A stretch of 64,000 bases of DNA from Halorubrum sodomense (lineage in GTDB: Archaea; Halobacteriota; Halobacteria; Halobacteriales; Haloferacaceae): assembly GCF_900111935.1 (NCBI RefSeq), contig NZ_FOYN01000003.1:221973-285972 (forward strand), read 5' to 3'. Position 1 is the first letter of the stretch; each line of letters starts with the position of its first letter. The notes beneath the pieces were generated by a model. It had not been told where the DNA came from and searched no databases. It saw nothing but the letters and a program-made list of their open reading frames with translations. This document shows positions 28,718 to 37,365 of this stretch, in pieces. The position numbers and the translations under genes were made by a program.

Positions 28718-29858
28718 CAGTCAGGACGCCCGGCAGGAACCGGTCCTCGTGGGCCGCGATCCGCTCGCGCTCCTCGACGAGCGTGCCGAGCACGTCGCGG
28801 ATCCCGGACTCGAGTTCCTGACGCTGGCCGCCCACGAGTTCGAGGAACCGCTCGTTTTCCATCTCCATTTTGTGTTCCTCGTCCTCCTCGCGCGGGTTCT
28901 CGTAGTGTTTCACCTCGGCGTCGAGGTCGAACTCCGCGCCGACCTCGGCGATCGTCTCGGCCAGTTCGACGATTGCGATCGGCCGGGTGACCTGATTGTA
29001 CACGTCGATCCCGTCGTCGCCGGAGTGGCCCTGCTCGACCAACCGGACGAGGCTCTCGACGGCGTCTTCGAGGCTCACCATCGGCTTGCGCTGCTCGCCC
29101 TTCCCGTACACCGTGATCGGGTAGCCCGCCACGGCCTGCGCGCAGAACCGGTTGACGACGGTGCCGAAGTAGTAGTCGAAGTCGAACCGCGTCGGGCTTT
29201 CGTGTTCGCGCGTCTCCTCGGTTTCCGTGCCGTAGACGATGGCGGTCCGCACCTCGCTCATCGGGAAGTCGAACTGCGACTCGGCGAGCCGCATGTTCGC
29301 GGCGTCGAACGACTTCGTCTGGTGGTACCAGCTGCCGCCCATCGCCGGGAACGGAACTTCGTCTGAGCCGCCCTTCCGGTCGACCTCGAGGCCACCCTCC
29401 GGAATCGGGAAGTGCGGTGCCCCGTAGATACCGGTCGTCGTCGTCTCGATGAAATGGGTGTCCGACAGGCCCGTCTCGTGGAGCCCGTGGAGGAGGTTCA
29501 GCGTCATCGAGACGTTGTTGCGCTGGGTGTACAGCGCGCGCTCGCCGTTGATCGACGAGTAGGGCGCGCTGGGCTGGGCGGCCGCGTGAAGCACCGTATC
29601 GGGCTCGTGGGTGGCCAACAGCTGGAGGACGAAGTCGCGGTCCGCGAGGTCGCCCTCGACCAGGCTGAGATTCTCGACCCGCTCGAACCGCGCTTCTGGG
29701 TCCTCGATTCGCGTTGCCGAAACGCTCCCCGACTCGGAGACCCAGTCACGCCGCGAGAAGTCGTCGACACAGACGATGCGCTCGTCGAGGCGGTCGGCCA
29801 GCCGCAGCGCGGTCGGCCACCCGAGGTAGCCGTCGGCACCGGTGAGTAGGACGGTCAT
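28710..29858 (-). CDS. UDP-sulfoquinovose synthase homologue (SQD1/Agl3-like)
   Basis: A 382-residue SDR with SQD1-specific features: VLLTGADGYLGWPTALRLA at the N-terminus, AAAQPSAPYSSINGERALYTQRNNVSMTLNLL, TTTGIYGAPHFPIPEGG, catalytic YHQTK, and NRFCAQAVAGYPITVYGKGEQRKPMVSLEDAV. SQD1 of plants and Agl3 of Sulfolobus convert UDP-glucose and sulfite to UDP-sulfoquinovose. It is first in a three-gene SDR operon. The operator-like inverted repeat at 29860-29880 lies between its likely TATA and start. The product could go into an N-glycan or a glycolipid. Activity with another substrate cannot be excluded. Confidence 0.8.
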   Translation of the reverse strand: MTVLLTGADGYLGWPTALRLADRLDERIVCVDDFSRRDWVSESGSVSATRIEDPEARFERVENLSLVEGDLADRDFVLQLLATHEPDTVLHAAAQPSAPYSSINGERALYTQRNNVSMTLNLLHGLHETGLSDTHFIETTTTGIYGAPHFPIPEGGLEVDRKGGSDEVPFPAMGGSWYHQTKSFDAANMRLAESQFDFPMSEVRTAIVYGTETEETREHESPTRFDFDYYFGTVVNRFCAQAVAGYPITVYGKGEQRKPMVSLEDAVESLVRLVEQGHSGDDGIDVYNQVTRPIAIVELAETIAEVGAEFDLDAEVKHYENPREEDEEHKMEMENERFLELVGGQRQELESGIRDVLGTLVEERERIAAHEDRFLPGVLTDE

Positions 29859-29859
29859 C

Positions 29860-29880
29860 GTTACTCGGTCATCGAGTAAC
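29860..29880. promoter_or_regulatory. TrmB-type operator at the SQD1-like operon
   Basis: GTTACTC and GAGTAAC form a perfect inverted repeat with a seven-base spacer, one base upstream of the SQD1-like start codon. It contains TACT-N8-GAGTA, which matches the Halobacterium TrmB motif TACT-N7/8-GAGTA (from memory). A further half-site GAGTAAAG follows at 29884-29891 over the likely TATA region. The position between promoter and start suggests repression. Confidence 0.65.
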
Positions 29881-29949
29881 TACGAGTAAAGGCTTTGCGG
29901 TTGGGTTCGCCGCGGTGATAACGGTCCGTGCCGGAGCGACGCGCTCGCG

Positions 29950-30843
29950 TTACTCGACGGCGTCTCCGTCCGTGGCCGCATCTTGATCGGGGTGGGGATC
30001 GGGGTCGGCGGGGATGCTCTCGTGGCGCCACAGCAGGTCGAAGTACTGCCACATCCCCGCCACGAACGACGGGTTCTCCGTGACTGCGGCCTGTCGGTGG
30101 TGGTTCGGTACCTCCTCCTGTTCGACCATGAGCAGCCCCTGGCCCGACTCGTACGACAGGCTCGGGTCGACGAACGTCCCGCGCCAGGGCAGCAGGCGGT
30201 CGCTGACGCGCACGGAGACCGACGGGAATTCCCCGGCAAGCAGCGTTCGGATTTCCGCCTGTCGCCGGCGGTTTTCCGGCGACAGCGTGTCGGGGTGTAA
30301 CAACAGGACGTCGACGTCGACGCCGCGGTCGACCGCGTCTCGGATCGCGGGCCGGACGGCGTCGATGTAGCCGAAGCTCTTCGAGAGGACGTACACCGCC
30401 TCCTCCGCCTCGCGGAACAGCCGCCGCGTCTCGCGCTCGCTCGGCTCGCCCACGTCGACCACGTGAAACAGGTCCTCCGTCGGGCTGAGCTCGTCGACGC
30501 CGCGGTCGCGGACCGGCGCGTACTCGTCGACGAACGCCTCCTCGACGGCTTCGACGTCCTCACGGAACCGCTCGTAGGCGTGTCGCCGGTTCTCGACCGC
30601 CCGCTCGGCGATCGCCGCCGGCTCGTGGGGCTCGTACCGCTTCGGACGGCCCGGGATCACCTTCACGTATCCCGCCTCCGAGAGCGCGTCGAGCACGCCG
30701 TAAATCCGCGCCTTCGGGATTCCGGTCGCCTCGGCGAGATCCGGCGCCGTCGTTCGCCCCAACAGCAGCAGTTCCTCCAAGGCGTCGGCTTCGTACTCGG
30801 TGAGATCGAGCAACGAGAAGAGGTCCTCGCCGGAATCGGCCAT
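29950..30843 (-). CDS. TrmB-family sugar-responsive transcription regulator
   Basis: A 297-residue protein. The N-terminal winged helix (LTEYEADALEELLLLGRTTAPDLAEATGIPKARIYGVLDALSEAGYVKVIPGRPKRYEP) is typical of TrmB. A coiled helix of about 35 residues follows, then a C-terminal sensor domain with PLD-like alternating strands (AVYVLSKSFGYIDAVRPAIRDAVDRGVDVDVLLLHPD). TrmB proteins bind sugars and control sugar metabolism genes. It sits between two copies of a TrmB-type operator, at the SQD1-like operon on one side and at a 39-codon gene on the other, so it probably controls both. A 10-base palindrome AGTACGTACT at 30870-30879 lies upstream of its own start. Confidence 0.85.
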   Translation of the reverse strand: MADSGEDLFSLLDLTEYEADALEELLLLGRTTAPDLAEATGIPKARIYGVLDALSEAGYVKVIPGRPKRYEPHEPAAIAERAVENRRHAYERFREDVEAVEEAFVDEYAPVRDRGVDELSPTEDLFHVVDVGEPSERETRRLFREAEEAVYVLSKSFGYIDAVRPAIRDAVDRGVDVDVLLLHPDTLSPENRRRQAEIRTLLAGEFPSVSVRVSDRLLPWRGTFVDPSLSYESGQGLLMVEQEEVPNHHRQAAVTENPSFVAGMWQYFDLLWRHESIPADPDPHPDQDAATDGDAVE

Positions 30844-30917
30844 GGGCGGTCATCCTCGTTCGCTCCGTAAGTACGTACTGGTGCTGCCGGAACAGTTATT
30901 ACGTGGGCGCCTATACG

Positions 30918-30938
30918 GTTACTCAGATCATGAGTAAC
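30918..30938. promoter_or_regulatory. TrmB-type operator over the start of the 39-codon gene
   Basis: The arms GTTACTC and GAGTAAC are identical to those at 29860-29880 with the same seven-base spacer (different spacer sequence). The ATG at 30930 lies inside the repeat. It is about 75 bases upstream of the trmB start, so it could serve both directions. Confidence 0.65.
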
Positions 30939-31049
30939 TCCGATGCCGCTGACGACGCCCACCTCGCCGACGTCCCGGACGGCGCGGGCTGTACGGAGAT
31001 CTGGGAGCGACTCTCTGAGGGCCGCGACGAGGAGCCGGACGACGAGTAA
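30930..31049 (+). CDS. 39-residue acidic protein divergent from trmB
   Basis: The ORF reads MSNSDAADDAHLADVPDG, AGCTEIWERLSEGRDEEPDDE. The DVPDGAGCTEIWE segment looks conserved in small haloarchaeal proteins that I recall, with a single cysteine. A TATA-like GTTATTACG lies about 30 bases upstream. Its start codon is embedded in the operator, which argues for tight regulation. Function unknown. The 190 bases after it (31050-31239) contain a TATA-like AAATAATTC at about 31200 for aglM and no further gene. Confidence 0.6.
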   Translation: MSNSDAADDAHLADVPDGAGCTEIWERLSEGRDEEPDDE

Positions 31050-31239
31050 CCCGACCGTTAAAGCGATCTCGCGGAGATCTGTGGCGCGTACTGGCTGTCA
31101 CTTACTGGGTGTGAGACCGTCTCCTGAGAAGACTCGCAGCGGGACGGCAGCATCGAACCGAACTCCGACACGGAACACAGAATTCCGAGAAATACCGACC
31201 AAATAATTCTTGTCGGTGATTGTCGAACCGCTACGTAGA

Positions 31240-32562
31240 ATGGACCTCTCTATCGTCGGCAGCGGCTACGTCGGCACGACGGTCGCCGCCTGCTTCGCCG
31301 ATTTGGGCCACGACGTGGTGAACGTCGACATCGACGAGTCGGTCGTCGACGCGATTAACGCCGGCGACGCCCCGATTCACGAAGAGGGCCTCTCAGATCT
31401 CATCGCCGAACATGCCGGGCCGAACGGCACCGGCCGCCTCCGAGCGACCACCGACTACGCGGCCGTCCGCGACACCGACGTGACCTTCCTCTGTCTCCCC
31501 ACGCCGCAGAACGACGACGGCAGCATCGACCTGTCGATCATGGAGGCCGGCGCGAGCCAGCTCGGCGAGACGCTCGCCGACAAACCCGACTGGCACACGG
31601 TCGTCGTCAAGAGCACGGTCGTGCCCGGCTCGACGGCGGACACGATCACGCCGATCCTCGAAAGCGAGAGCGGCAAGACTGCCGGCGAGGCGTTCGGCGT
31701 CGGCATGAACCCCGAGTTCCTCCGCGAGGGGACGGCCGTCCACGACTTCCTCAATCCGGACAAGGTCGTCCTCGGCGCGGACGACGACCGCGCGCTCGAG
31801 GACATGCGCGCGGTGTTCGCGCCGCTCGTCGAGGCGGCCGACGCGCCGGTCGTCGAGACCGACACGCGAACCGCCGAGATGATCAAGTACGCCAACAACG
31901 GCTTCCTCGCGGCGAAGGTCAGCCTCATCAACGACCTCGGAAACATCTGTAAGGAGCTCGGCGTCGACGCCTACGAGGTCGCGGACGCGATCGGGCTCGA
32001 CGACCGGATCAGCGAGCGGTTCCTCCAGAGCGGCGTGGGGTGGGGAGGCTCTTGTTTTCCGAAAGATACGCGCGCAATTATCGCCGCCGCGGAGGAGACC
32101 GGCTACGAGCCGGCGGTGCTCAACGCCGCGGTCGAGGTCAACGACCGCCAGCCGGCGCGGCTGGTCGAGCTGCTGGCCGACCACCTCGACGACCACCGTG
32201 ATCGCGGGATCGACGGCGCCGAGATCGCCGTCCTCGGCCTCGCGTTCAAACCCGGCACCGACGACATGCGGAACTCCCGCGCGATTCCGGTGATCGACGA
32301 CCTCCAAGAACGGGGGGCGACGGTCACCGCCTACGACCCGGTCGCGGCCGACAACGCCCCGGACTACGTCGACGACGTGACGTACGCGGAGTCGGCCGCC
32401 GCGGCGCTCGACGGCGCCGACGCGGCGGTCGTCGTCACCGACTGGGACGAGTTCGACGCGCTCGACGAGGAGTTCGACGCGATGGCGACCCCGATCGTCG
32501 TCGATGGGCGCCGCATCATCGAGCGCCGCGAGGGGATCACGTACGAAGGGCTGACTTGGTAG
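31240..32562 (+). CDS. aglM: UDP-glucose 6-dehydrogenase (AglM-like)
   Basis: A 440-residue nucleotide-sugar dehydrogenase. The N-terminal Rossmann fold starts [41 protein letters not shown] [25 protein letters not shown] follows; the catalytic Cys272 lies in [10 protein letters not shown]; the C-terminal domain has [21 protein letters not shown]. Haloferax AglM oxidises UDP-glucose to UDP-glucuronate for N-glycan assembly, and aglG in this window would use that product. The ATG at 31240 is chosen because the Rossmann strand begins there and AAATAATTC lies upstream. Other UDP-sugar substrates are possible. Confidence 0.9.
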   Translation: MDLSIVGSGYVGTTVAACFADLGHDVVNVDIDESVVDAINAGDAPIHEEGLSDLIAEHAGPNGTGRLRATTDYAAVRDTDVTFLCLPTPQNDDGSIDLSIMEAGASQLGETLADKPDWHTVVVKSTVVPGSTADTITPILESESGKTAGEAFGVGMNPEFLREGTAVHDFLNPDKVVLGADDDRALEDMRAVFAPLVEAADAPVVETDTRTAEMIKYANNGFLAAKVSLINDLGNICKELGVDAYEVADAIGLDDRISERFLQSGVGWGGSCFPKDTRAIIAAAEETGYEPAVLNAAVEVNDRQPARLVELLADHLDDHRDRGIDGAEIAVLGLAFKPGTDDMRNSRAIPVIDDLQERGATVTAYDPVAADNAPDYVDDVTYAESAAAALDGADAAVVVTDWDEFDALDEEFDAMATPIVVDGRRIIERREGITYEGLTW

Positions 32563-32580
32563 GAGAAGGGAACGCCGCGG

Positions 32581-34461
32581 TTACTCTACCGTCACGCTCT
32601 TCGCGAGGTTCCGCGGCTTGTCGATCGATCGTCCCTTGTCGTTGGCCACGTGGTACGCGAACAGCTGGAGGTAGACGTTCGCGACCAGCGGCTCGACGAG
32701 TCCCACGTCCGGGACCGGGAGCGACACGTCGAGCGTGCCGTACTCCTCGCCCGCGGACGCGCAGCCGATGGCGGGCGCGCCGCGCGTCTGCGCCTCGGTG
32801 ACGTTGTTCATCGTCTCGTCGGCGCGCGCGCCGTCGGTCAGGACGGCCAACACGGGCGTGTCGGGCGTTACGAGGGCCAGCGGCCCGTGTTTCAGCTCGC
32901 CGGCGGCGAACCCCTCGGCGTGGTCGTAGGAGATCTCCTTGAGCTTCAACGCGCCCTCCAGCGCCACCGGGACGCCGAGCTCCCGGCCGACGAAAAAGAA
33001 TGCTTCGCTGTCGCCGTACTCGCTCGCGGCCTCGCGAACCGCGTCCTCGTTGTCGAGCACCTGCTGGACCGCGCCGGGGAGGTCGCGGAGCCCCTTCAAC
33101 ACGGGGCGCGCGTCGGCGGCGGCCAGCGCGCCGCGCTCGCGCCCGATCGCCACCGCGAGCATCGTCAGCGTCGCCACCTGCGAGGCGAACGTCTTCGTCG
33201 CCGCGACGCCGATCTCGGGGCCGGCACGGATGAACGCGGTGTCGTCCACCTCGCGGGTCACGGTGCTACCGAGGGTGTTCGTCACTGCGAATGTCCGCGC
33301 GCCGGCGGCGTTCGCCCGACGGACCGCCCCGAGCGTGTCGGCGGTCTCGCCGCTCTGGGTCACGGCGACGACGAGGGTGCGGTCGGAACTCCGGCCCGCG
33401 CCGAACTCGTACTCGCTGGCGATTTCGACGGTCGCGCGCACCCCCGAGAGCTCCTCGAACAGCTGCGCGGCGTACCGCCCGGCGTAGTTGGAGGTGCCGC
33501 ACGCGACGATCTGGATCTCCTCTAAGTCGGCAAGGAACCCCGGCGGGAACGCGACGTCGAGGTCGACGCCCCCCCCGTCGACGTCGAGCCGCCCCGCGAT
33601 GGTCTGCCGCAGCGCTTCGGGCTGCTCGTGGATCTCCTTTCGCATGTAGTGTTCGTAGCCGCCCTTCTCGGCGGCGTCGGCCTCCCACGTCACCGTCTCG
33701 ACGCCGCGCTCGACGCGCTCGCCGTCGGCGTAGATGTCGACGCCGTCGGCCGACAGCGCCGCCACGTCGCCGTCCTCCAGGTAGGTCACCTCCCGGGTGT
33801 GTTCGAGGAAGGCCGTCACGTCGCTCGCGACGAACGTCGCGTCCGCGTCGCGCCCCAACACGAGCGGGCTCCCGCGGCGCGCGACGACGATCCGATCGTC
33901 GTCCTCGCGGACGGCGCAGATCGCGTAGCTCCCCTCGAGCCGGTCCTCGACGCCCCGGACCGCGTCGAGCAGGTCCGCCTCGGAATCGGCGGCGAGCTCC
34001 TCCTCGATCAGGTGCGGGATGACCTCGGTGTCGGTGTCGCTCGTGAACTCGTGGTCGGCCAGCTCGGCCTTGAGCGCCTCGTGGTTCTCGACGATCCCGT
34101 TGTGGACGACCGCGACATCGCCGGCGCAGTCCGTGTGCGGGTGAGCGTTGGCGTCGGTCGGCGGGCCGTGCGTGCTCCAGCGCGTGTGGCCGACGCCGAG
34201 CGCCGCGTCCGGCACGTCCGGAACGGTGAGGTTATCGACCTCGCCCGACCGCTTCGCGACGGTGAGGCCGCTCGACGCGCCGACGAGCGCAACCCCGGCG
34301 GAGTCGTAGCCGCGGTACTCCAAGTTGCGAAGTCCCTCGTGGACGATGTCGCCGACGCCGGCGACCCCGCCGTCGCCCGCGGCGCCGTCGCTGCCCCCCG
34401 TGCCGTCGGCGTCGCCGTCCAGCGCGATCCCCTCGCCGATGTATCCGGTGATGCCGCACAT
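32581..34461 (-). CDS. glmS: Glutamine--fructose-6-phosphate aminotransferase (isomerising)
   Basis: A 626-residue two-domain enzyme that makes glucosamine 6-phosphate, the first step to UDP-GlcNAc. The N-terminal glutaminase domain starts MCGITGYIGEG with the Cys2 nucleophile and has HTRWSTHGPPTDANAHPH and HNGIVENHE. Two SIS sugar-isomerase domains follow (CGTSNYAGRYAAQLFEEL, TQSGETADTLGAVRRAN, FVGRELGVPVALEGALKLKEISYDHAEGFAAGELKHGPLAL). The protein ends in KSVTVE as in the family. An acidic Gly/Asp-rich insert near residues 15-35 is a halophilic expansion. It lies two bases after the nucleotidyltransferase gene on the same strand, so they form an operon. Confidence 0.96.
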   Translation of the reverse strand: MCGITGYIGEGIALDGDADGTGGSDGAAGDGGVAGVGDIVHEGLRNLEYRGYDSAGVALVGASSGLTVAKRSGEVDNLTVPDVPDAALGVGHTRWSTHGPPTDANAHPHTDCAGDVAVVHNGIVENHEALKAELADHEFTSDTDTEVIPHLIEEELAADSEADLLDAVRGVEDRLEGSYAICAVREDDDRIVVARRGSPLVLGRDADATFVASDVTAFLEHTREVTYLEDGDVAALSADGVDIYADGERVERGVETVTWEADAAEKGGYEHYMRKEIHEQPEALRQTIAGRLDVDGGGVDLDVAFPPGFLADLEEIQIVACGTSNYAGRYAAQLFEELSGVRATVEIASEYEFGAGRSSDRTLVVAVTQSGETADTLGAVRRANAAGARTFAVTNTLGSTVTREVDDTAFIRAGPEIGVAATKTFASQVATLTMLAVAIGRERGALAAADARPVLKGLRDLPGAVQQVLDNEDAVREAASEYGDSEAFFFVGRELGVPVALEGALKLKEISYDHAEGFAAGELKHGPLALVTPDTPVLAVLTDGARADETMNNVTEAQTRGAPAIGCASAGEEYGTLDVSLPVPDVGLVEPLVANVYLQLFAYHVANDKGRSIDKPRNLAKSVTVE

Positions 34462-34463
34462 GG

Positions 34464-35639
34464 TTACCCCCTCCGGACGACCGCGCCCGACTCGACGCGA
34501 CCGTCGATCACGACCCCCGCGTCGGCCGTCACGTCGTCGCCGACGACCGCGCCGTCGGTGAGCGTCGCGCCCGCTCCCACCGACGCGTTGTCCCCGACCA
34601 CGCCGGCGAGCTCGACGCCGCGGTGGACCGCGTCGCCGACGACGACCGTCGCCGGCCCGCCGGCGATCGTCGCGTTGGGGCCGACCCGCGCGTTGCCGGC
34701 GACGATCGCGTCCCGGACCACGGCGCCCGCGCCGATCACGGCGTCGGGGAAGATCACGGCGTTCTCGACGACCGCGCCCGCCTCGACGGTCGCGTTGCTT
34801 CCGAGCGCGGTGCTGCCGCCGAGCGTGACGTTCGGCCCGACGCGGACGTTGCCCGCGAGCGCCACGTCGTCGGCGACGGTCACCGACTCACCGAGGCTCG
34901 CGCCCGCCGTCTGGGGGGCGGTGGCCTCGTCGACGAGCCCCGCGTTGACGGTCAGCAGGTCCCAGAGGTTCGACACGTCGAGCCAGCGCCCGTCGTACCG
35001 GACTGCCGACAGCGGCTCGCTCCCGGCGAGGTCGTCGAGCGTCGCCGTGATCGTCAGCTCGCCGGTCGCGTGCGTCTCGCGGATCGCGTCGAAGACGGCT
35101 GGCGAGAAGGCGTACACGCCGGCGTTGATCTGGTTGGTCTCGACCGGGCCCTCCGGCTTCTCGTCGATCGCCGTCACGCGGTCGCCGTCGAGGGTGACGA
35201 CCCCGTACTCGCGGGGGGTCGCCGCGGACGTGACCGCCATCGCGGGGGCATCGCCGTCGCGCGCCCGGTCGCGCAGCCCCGAGACGATCGACGAGTCCAC
35301 GATCCGGTCACCGTTGAGCACGACGAACGGGCCGTCGACGACCGGCTCGGCCTGGAGGACGGCGTGGCCGGTGCCGAGCTGGGTGGCCTGTTCGACGTAC
35401 TCGATCGTGACGCCCCAGTCGTCGCCGTCGCCGAAGTGGTTCCGGATGCGCTCCTGCTCGTAGCCGACGACGAGAACGATTCGGTCGATCGCCGTCTCCG
35501 TGACGGCCTCGACGACGTGTTCGAGTAGGGGACGGTTCGCCACGGGGACCATCGGCTTCGGCCGCCGGTTCGTCAGCGGCGCCAACCGCCGGCCCTCGCC
35601 CGCGGCGAGGATCACCGCGGTCACGGAGTCGGTTGTCAT
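34464..35639 (-). CDS. Sugar-1-phosphate nucleotidyltransferase with left-handed beta-helix
   Basis: A 391-residue protein. The nucleotidyltransferase domain has VILAAGEGRRLAPLTNRRPKPMVPVANRPLLEHVV, EQATQLGTGHAVLQAE, VVLNGDRIVDSSIV and IDEKPEGP. The C-terminal ~140 residues are hexapeptide repeats (VRVGPNVTLGG, VIGAGAVV, ARVGPNATIAGG). The acetyltransferase hallmark (G-H-x-V-E-V-K-N) seen in GlmU at 42959-44167 is not evident here, so it may only make a nucleotide sugar such as UDP-glucose, UDP-GlcNAc or dTDP-glucose. It is first in an operon with glmS. Confidence 0.85.
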   Translation of the reverse strand: MTTDSVTAVILAAGEGRRLAPLTNRRPKPMVPVANRPLLEHVVEAVTETAIDRIVLVVGYEQERIRNHFGDGDDWGVTIEYVEQATQLGTGHAVLQAEPVVDGPFVVLNGDRIVDSSIVSGLRDRARDGDAPAMAVTSAATPREYGVVTLDGDRVTAIDEKPEGPVETNQINAGVYAFSPAVFDAIRETHATGELTITATLDDLAGSEPLSAVRYDGRWLDVSNLWDLLTVNAGLVDEATAPQTAGASLGESVTVADDVALAGNVRVGPNVTLGGSTALGSNATVEAGAVVENAVIFPDAVIGAGAVVRDAIVAGNARVGPNATIAGGPATVVVGDAVHRGVELAGVVGDNASVGAGATLTDGAVVGDDVTADAGVVIDGRVESGAVVRRG

Positions 35640-35716
35640 ACAGTCCCCGTCGCCCGCCCGGGTGTTAAATCGCTCGCGCGAGGCCGGGTCGTTGGCGAAG
35701 AGTAAAGTAGAGTAAG

Positions 35717-36112
35717 ATGTCTATCTCCCGTGTGTCGAAATCGGCCGTCATCGCGGACGACGACGAGACGATCCGGTCGATCCTCCAGTACAAACTGTCG
35801 AACGCGGGCTACGAGCTGACGGTGTGTCACGACGGCGAGGAGTGCCGGCAGGCGCTGAACGGGACCGCCGCGGCCCCCGACGTGGTCGTCCTCGACGTGA
35901 TGATGCCGCGGATGAAGGGAACCCAGGTGCTGCGGACGATCCGGCGGGGCGACCTCGCCGTCGCCCCCGACGTCCCCGTCGTGATGCTCACCTCGCGCGG
36001 TCAGGAGGCGGACGTGTTAGCGGGGCTCGACTCCGGCGCCGACGAGTACCTCACGAAGCCGTTCAGTCCGAACGAGCTGCTGACCCGCATCGACCGACTG
36101 GTCGGGAGGTGA
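35717..36112 (+). CDS. Response regulator receiver (CheY-like) protein
   Basis: A 131-residue single receiver domain: acidic AVIADDDETIRSIL, phospho-acceptor Asp60 in VVVLDVMMPRMKG, Thr in VVMLTSRGQ and Lys in YLTKPFSPNELL. No output domain. Its stop overlaps the next gene start (GTGA), and that gene overlaps the membrane glycosyltransferase (ATGA), so the receiver is part of the exopolysaccharide operon. The histidine kinase at 39392-40555 is a plausible partner. A TATA-like AAAGTAGAGTAAG lies just upstream. Confidence 0.9.
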   Translation: MSISRVSKSAVIADDDETIRSILQYKLSNAGYELTVCHDGEECRQALNGTAAAPDVVVLDVMMPRMKGTQVLRTIRRGDLAVAPDVPVVMLTSRGQEADVLAGLDSGADEYLTKPFSPNELLTRIDRLVGR

Positions 36113-37365
36113 CCGTGCCGCTCGCGGCCCCGCTCACGGTAGCATCGGCTTACGGCCCGGTTACGGGCCCCCAATCGCAGGTGCTCGCGTTCGCCGTCGT
36201 CGTGTTGGGATCGCTGCTGCTTGCGACGGGGCTCGTGACCGTCGGTTACTCGATCCTCGCGGCCCGCCGGCGTCGGCGCCGGGACCCGATGCGCGCCGCG
36301 CTCCGCGGCGAGCTGCTCGACCGGCTCTACGGGCGCGACGAGCCCGCGTGGGACGCGTGGGTCGCCGGCCTCTCGGCGGCCGAGCGCGACGAGCTCGAAT
36401 CCGTCCTCGACGTGTATCTCCGCGAGCTCGACGGCCGCGACGCCGAGCAACTGGCCGGGCTCGGCCGCGCGCTCGGCATCGGCGAGCGGTCGCGCCGCCA
36501 CGTCGCGGACGGCGGCTACTGGGACCGCAGCCACGCCCTCGTCTGGCTCGCGCTGCTGCGCGACGCCCCCGACCGCGACCTACTCAGGACGCGCTGTACC
36601 GAGACGCCGCGCGAGCGCGCCGCGGCCGCCCGGGTACTGTACGCGGCCGGAACGGACGACTGCGCGACGACCGGCGTCGACCTCCTGCTCCGCGACGATC
36701 CCGAGCCGTTCTCGGTGTTCGGCGTCGACACGCTGTACCGCGTCGCCGAGCGCGACCCGAACCCGTTCTTCGAGCGGGCGGCAACCGACTTCGCGGCGTG
36801 GCCGCCGGCGCTCCAGCGACAGGCGCTGCTCGTCGTCCGCCACCTCACCACCGTTGTCGGCGGCGCCGACCTCTCGTGGGTCGTCGCGGCGCTGTCGAAC
36901 CCGGATCCGAGCGTGCGGGCGGCCGCGTGGCGGGCGCTGGGCGCGTACGGGTGGAACCGACGGCTCCGCGACGCGGTCGACCTCGACGCGATTCAGGCCG
37001 AGCCGGCGCCGGCGGTCCGCGCCGACGCCTATCGGGCCCTCGGCGCGTGGGGCGATGCGGCGGCGCTCGGGGCGCTCGAAGCCGCCGGGACGATTGACCC
37101 GGACCCACGCGCGCAGGTCGCCGCGGCCGAGACGCTGGTCGCCCAGCGCGGCCCGGACGCCGCGCCCGCGGCGATCGATCCGCCACGGGCTACCGACCGG
37201 ACGGCCGACGCCCCGGTTCGCCCCGGTGACGGGGGGGTGCCCGCTACGGAGTGGCCTCCCTTCGGTGTCGCGTGGGACTGGGCGGCCGAACACGCCCGCT
37301 TCGACCGGCTGGCTCGCGACATTTCCCGGGACCGCGAGCGGCTGTACGACGAGGTGCGCGGATGA
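36109..37365 (+). CDS. Membrane-anchored HEAT-repeat protein
   Basis: A 418-residue protein with one N-terminal membrane helix (VLAFAVVVLGSLLLATGLVTVGYSILAA, residues about 20-47) followed by basic RRRRRRD and then a helical solenoid. HEAT-like units include ERAAAARVLYAAG, LSNPDPSVRAAAWRALGAYG, PAPAVRADAYRALGAWGDAAALGALEAAG and DPRAQVAAAETLV. HEAT proteins act as scaffolds. Translational overlap with the response regulator and GT2 genes suggests a signal-relay or assembly role for the polysaccharide synthase. GTG 36109 overlapping the previous stop is the chosen start; GTG 36115 is possible. Confidence 0.75.
   Translation: MTVPLAAPLTVASAYGPVTGPQSQVLAFAVVVLGSLLLATGLVTVGYSILAARRRRRRDPMRAALRGELLDRLYGRDEPAWDAWVAGLSAAERDELESVLDVYLRELDGRDAEQLAGLGRALGIGERSRRHVADGGYWDRSHALVWLALLRDAPDRDLLRTRCTETPRERAAAARVLYAAGTDDCATTGVDLLLRDDPEPFSVFGVDTLYRVAERDPNPFFERAATDFAAWPPALQRQALLVVRHLTTVVGGADLSWVVAALSNPDPSVRAAAWRALGAYGWNRRLRDAVDLDAIQAEPAPAVRADAYRALGAWGDAAALGALEAAGTIDPDPRAQVAAAETLVAQRGPDAAPAAIDPPRATDRTADAPVRPGDGGVPATEWPPFGVAWDWAAEHARFDRLARDISRDRERLYDEVRG

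Noticed and set aside
29940..29960. A third TrmB operator at the end of the trmB gene
   Set aside because: Only a half-site GTTACTC formed by the last codons and stop; no partner arm.
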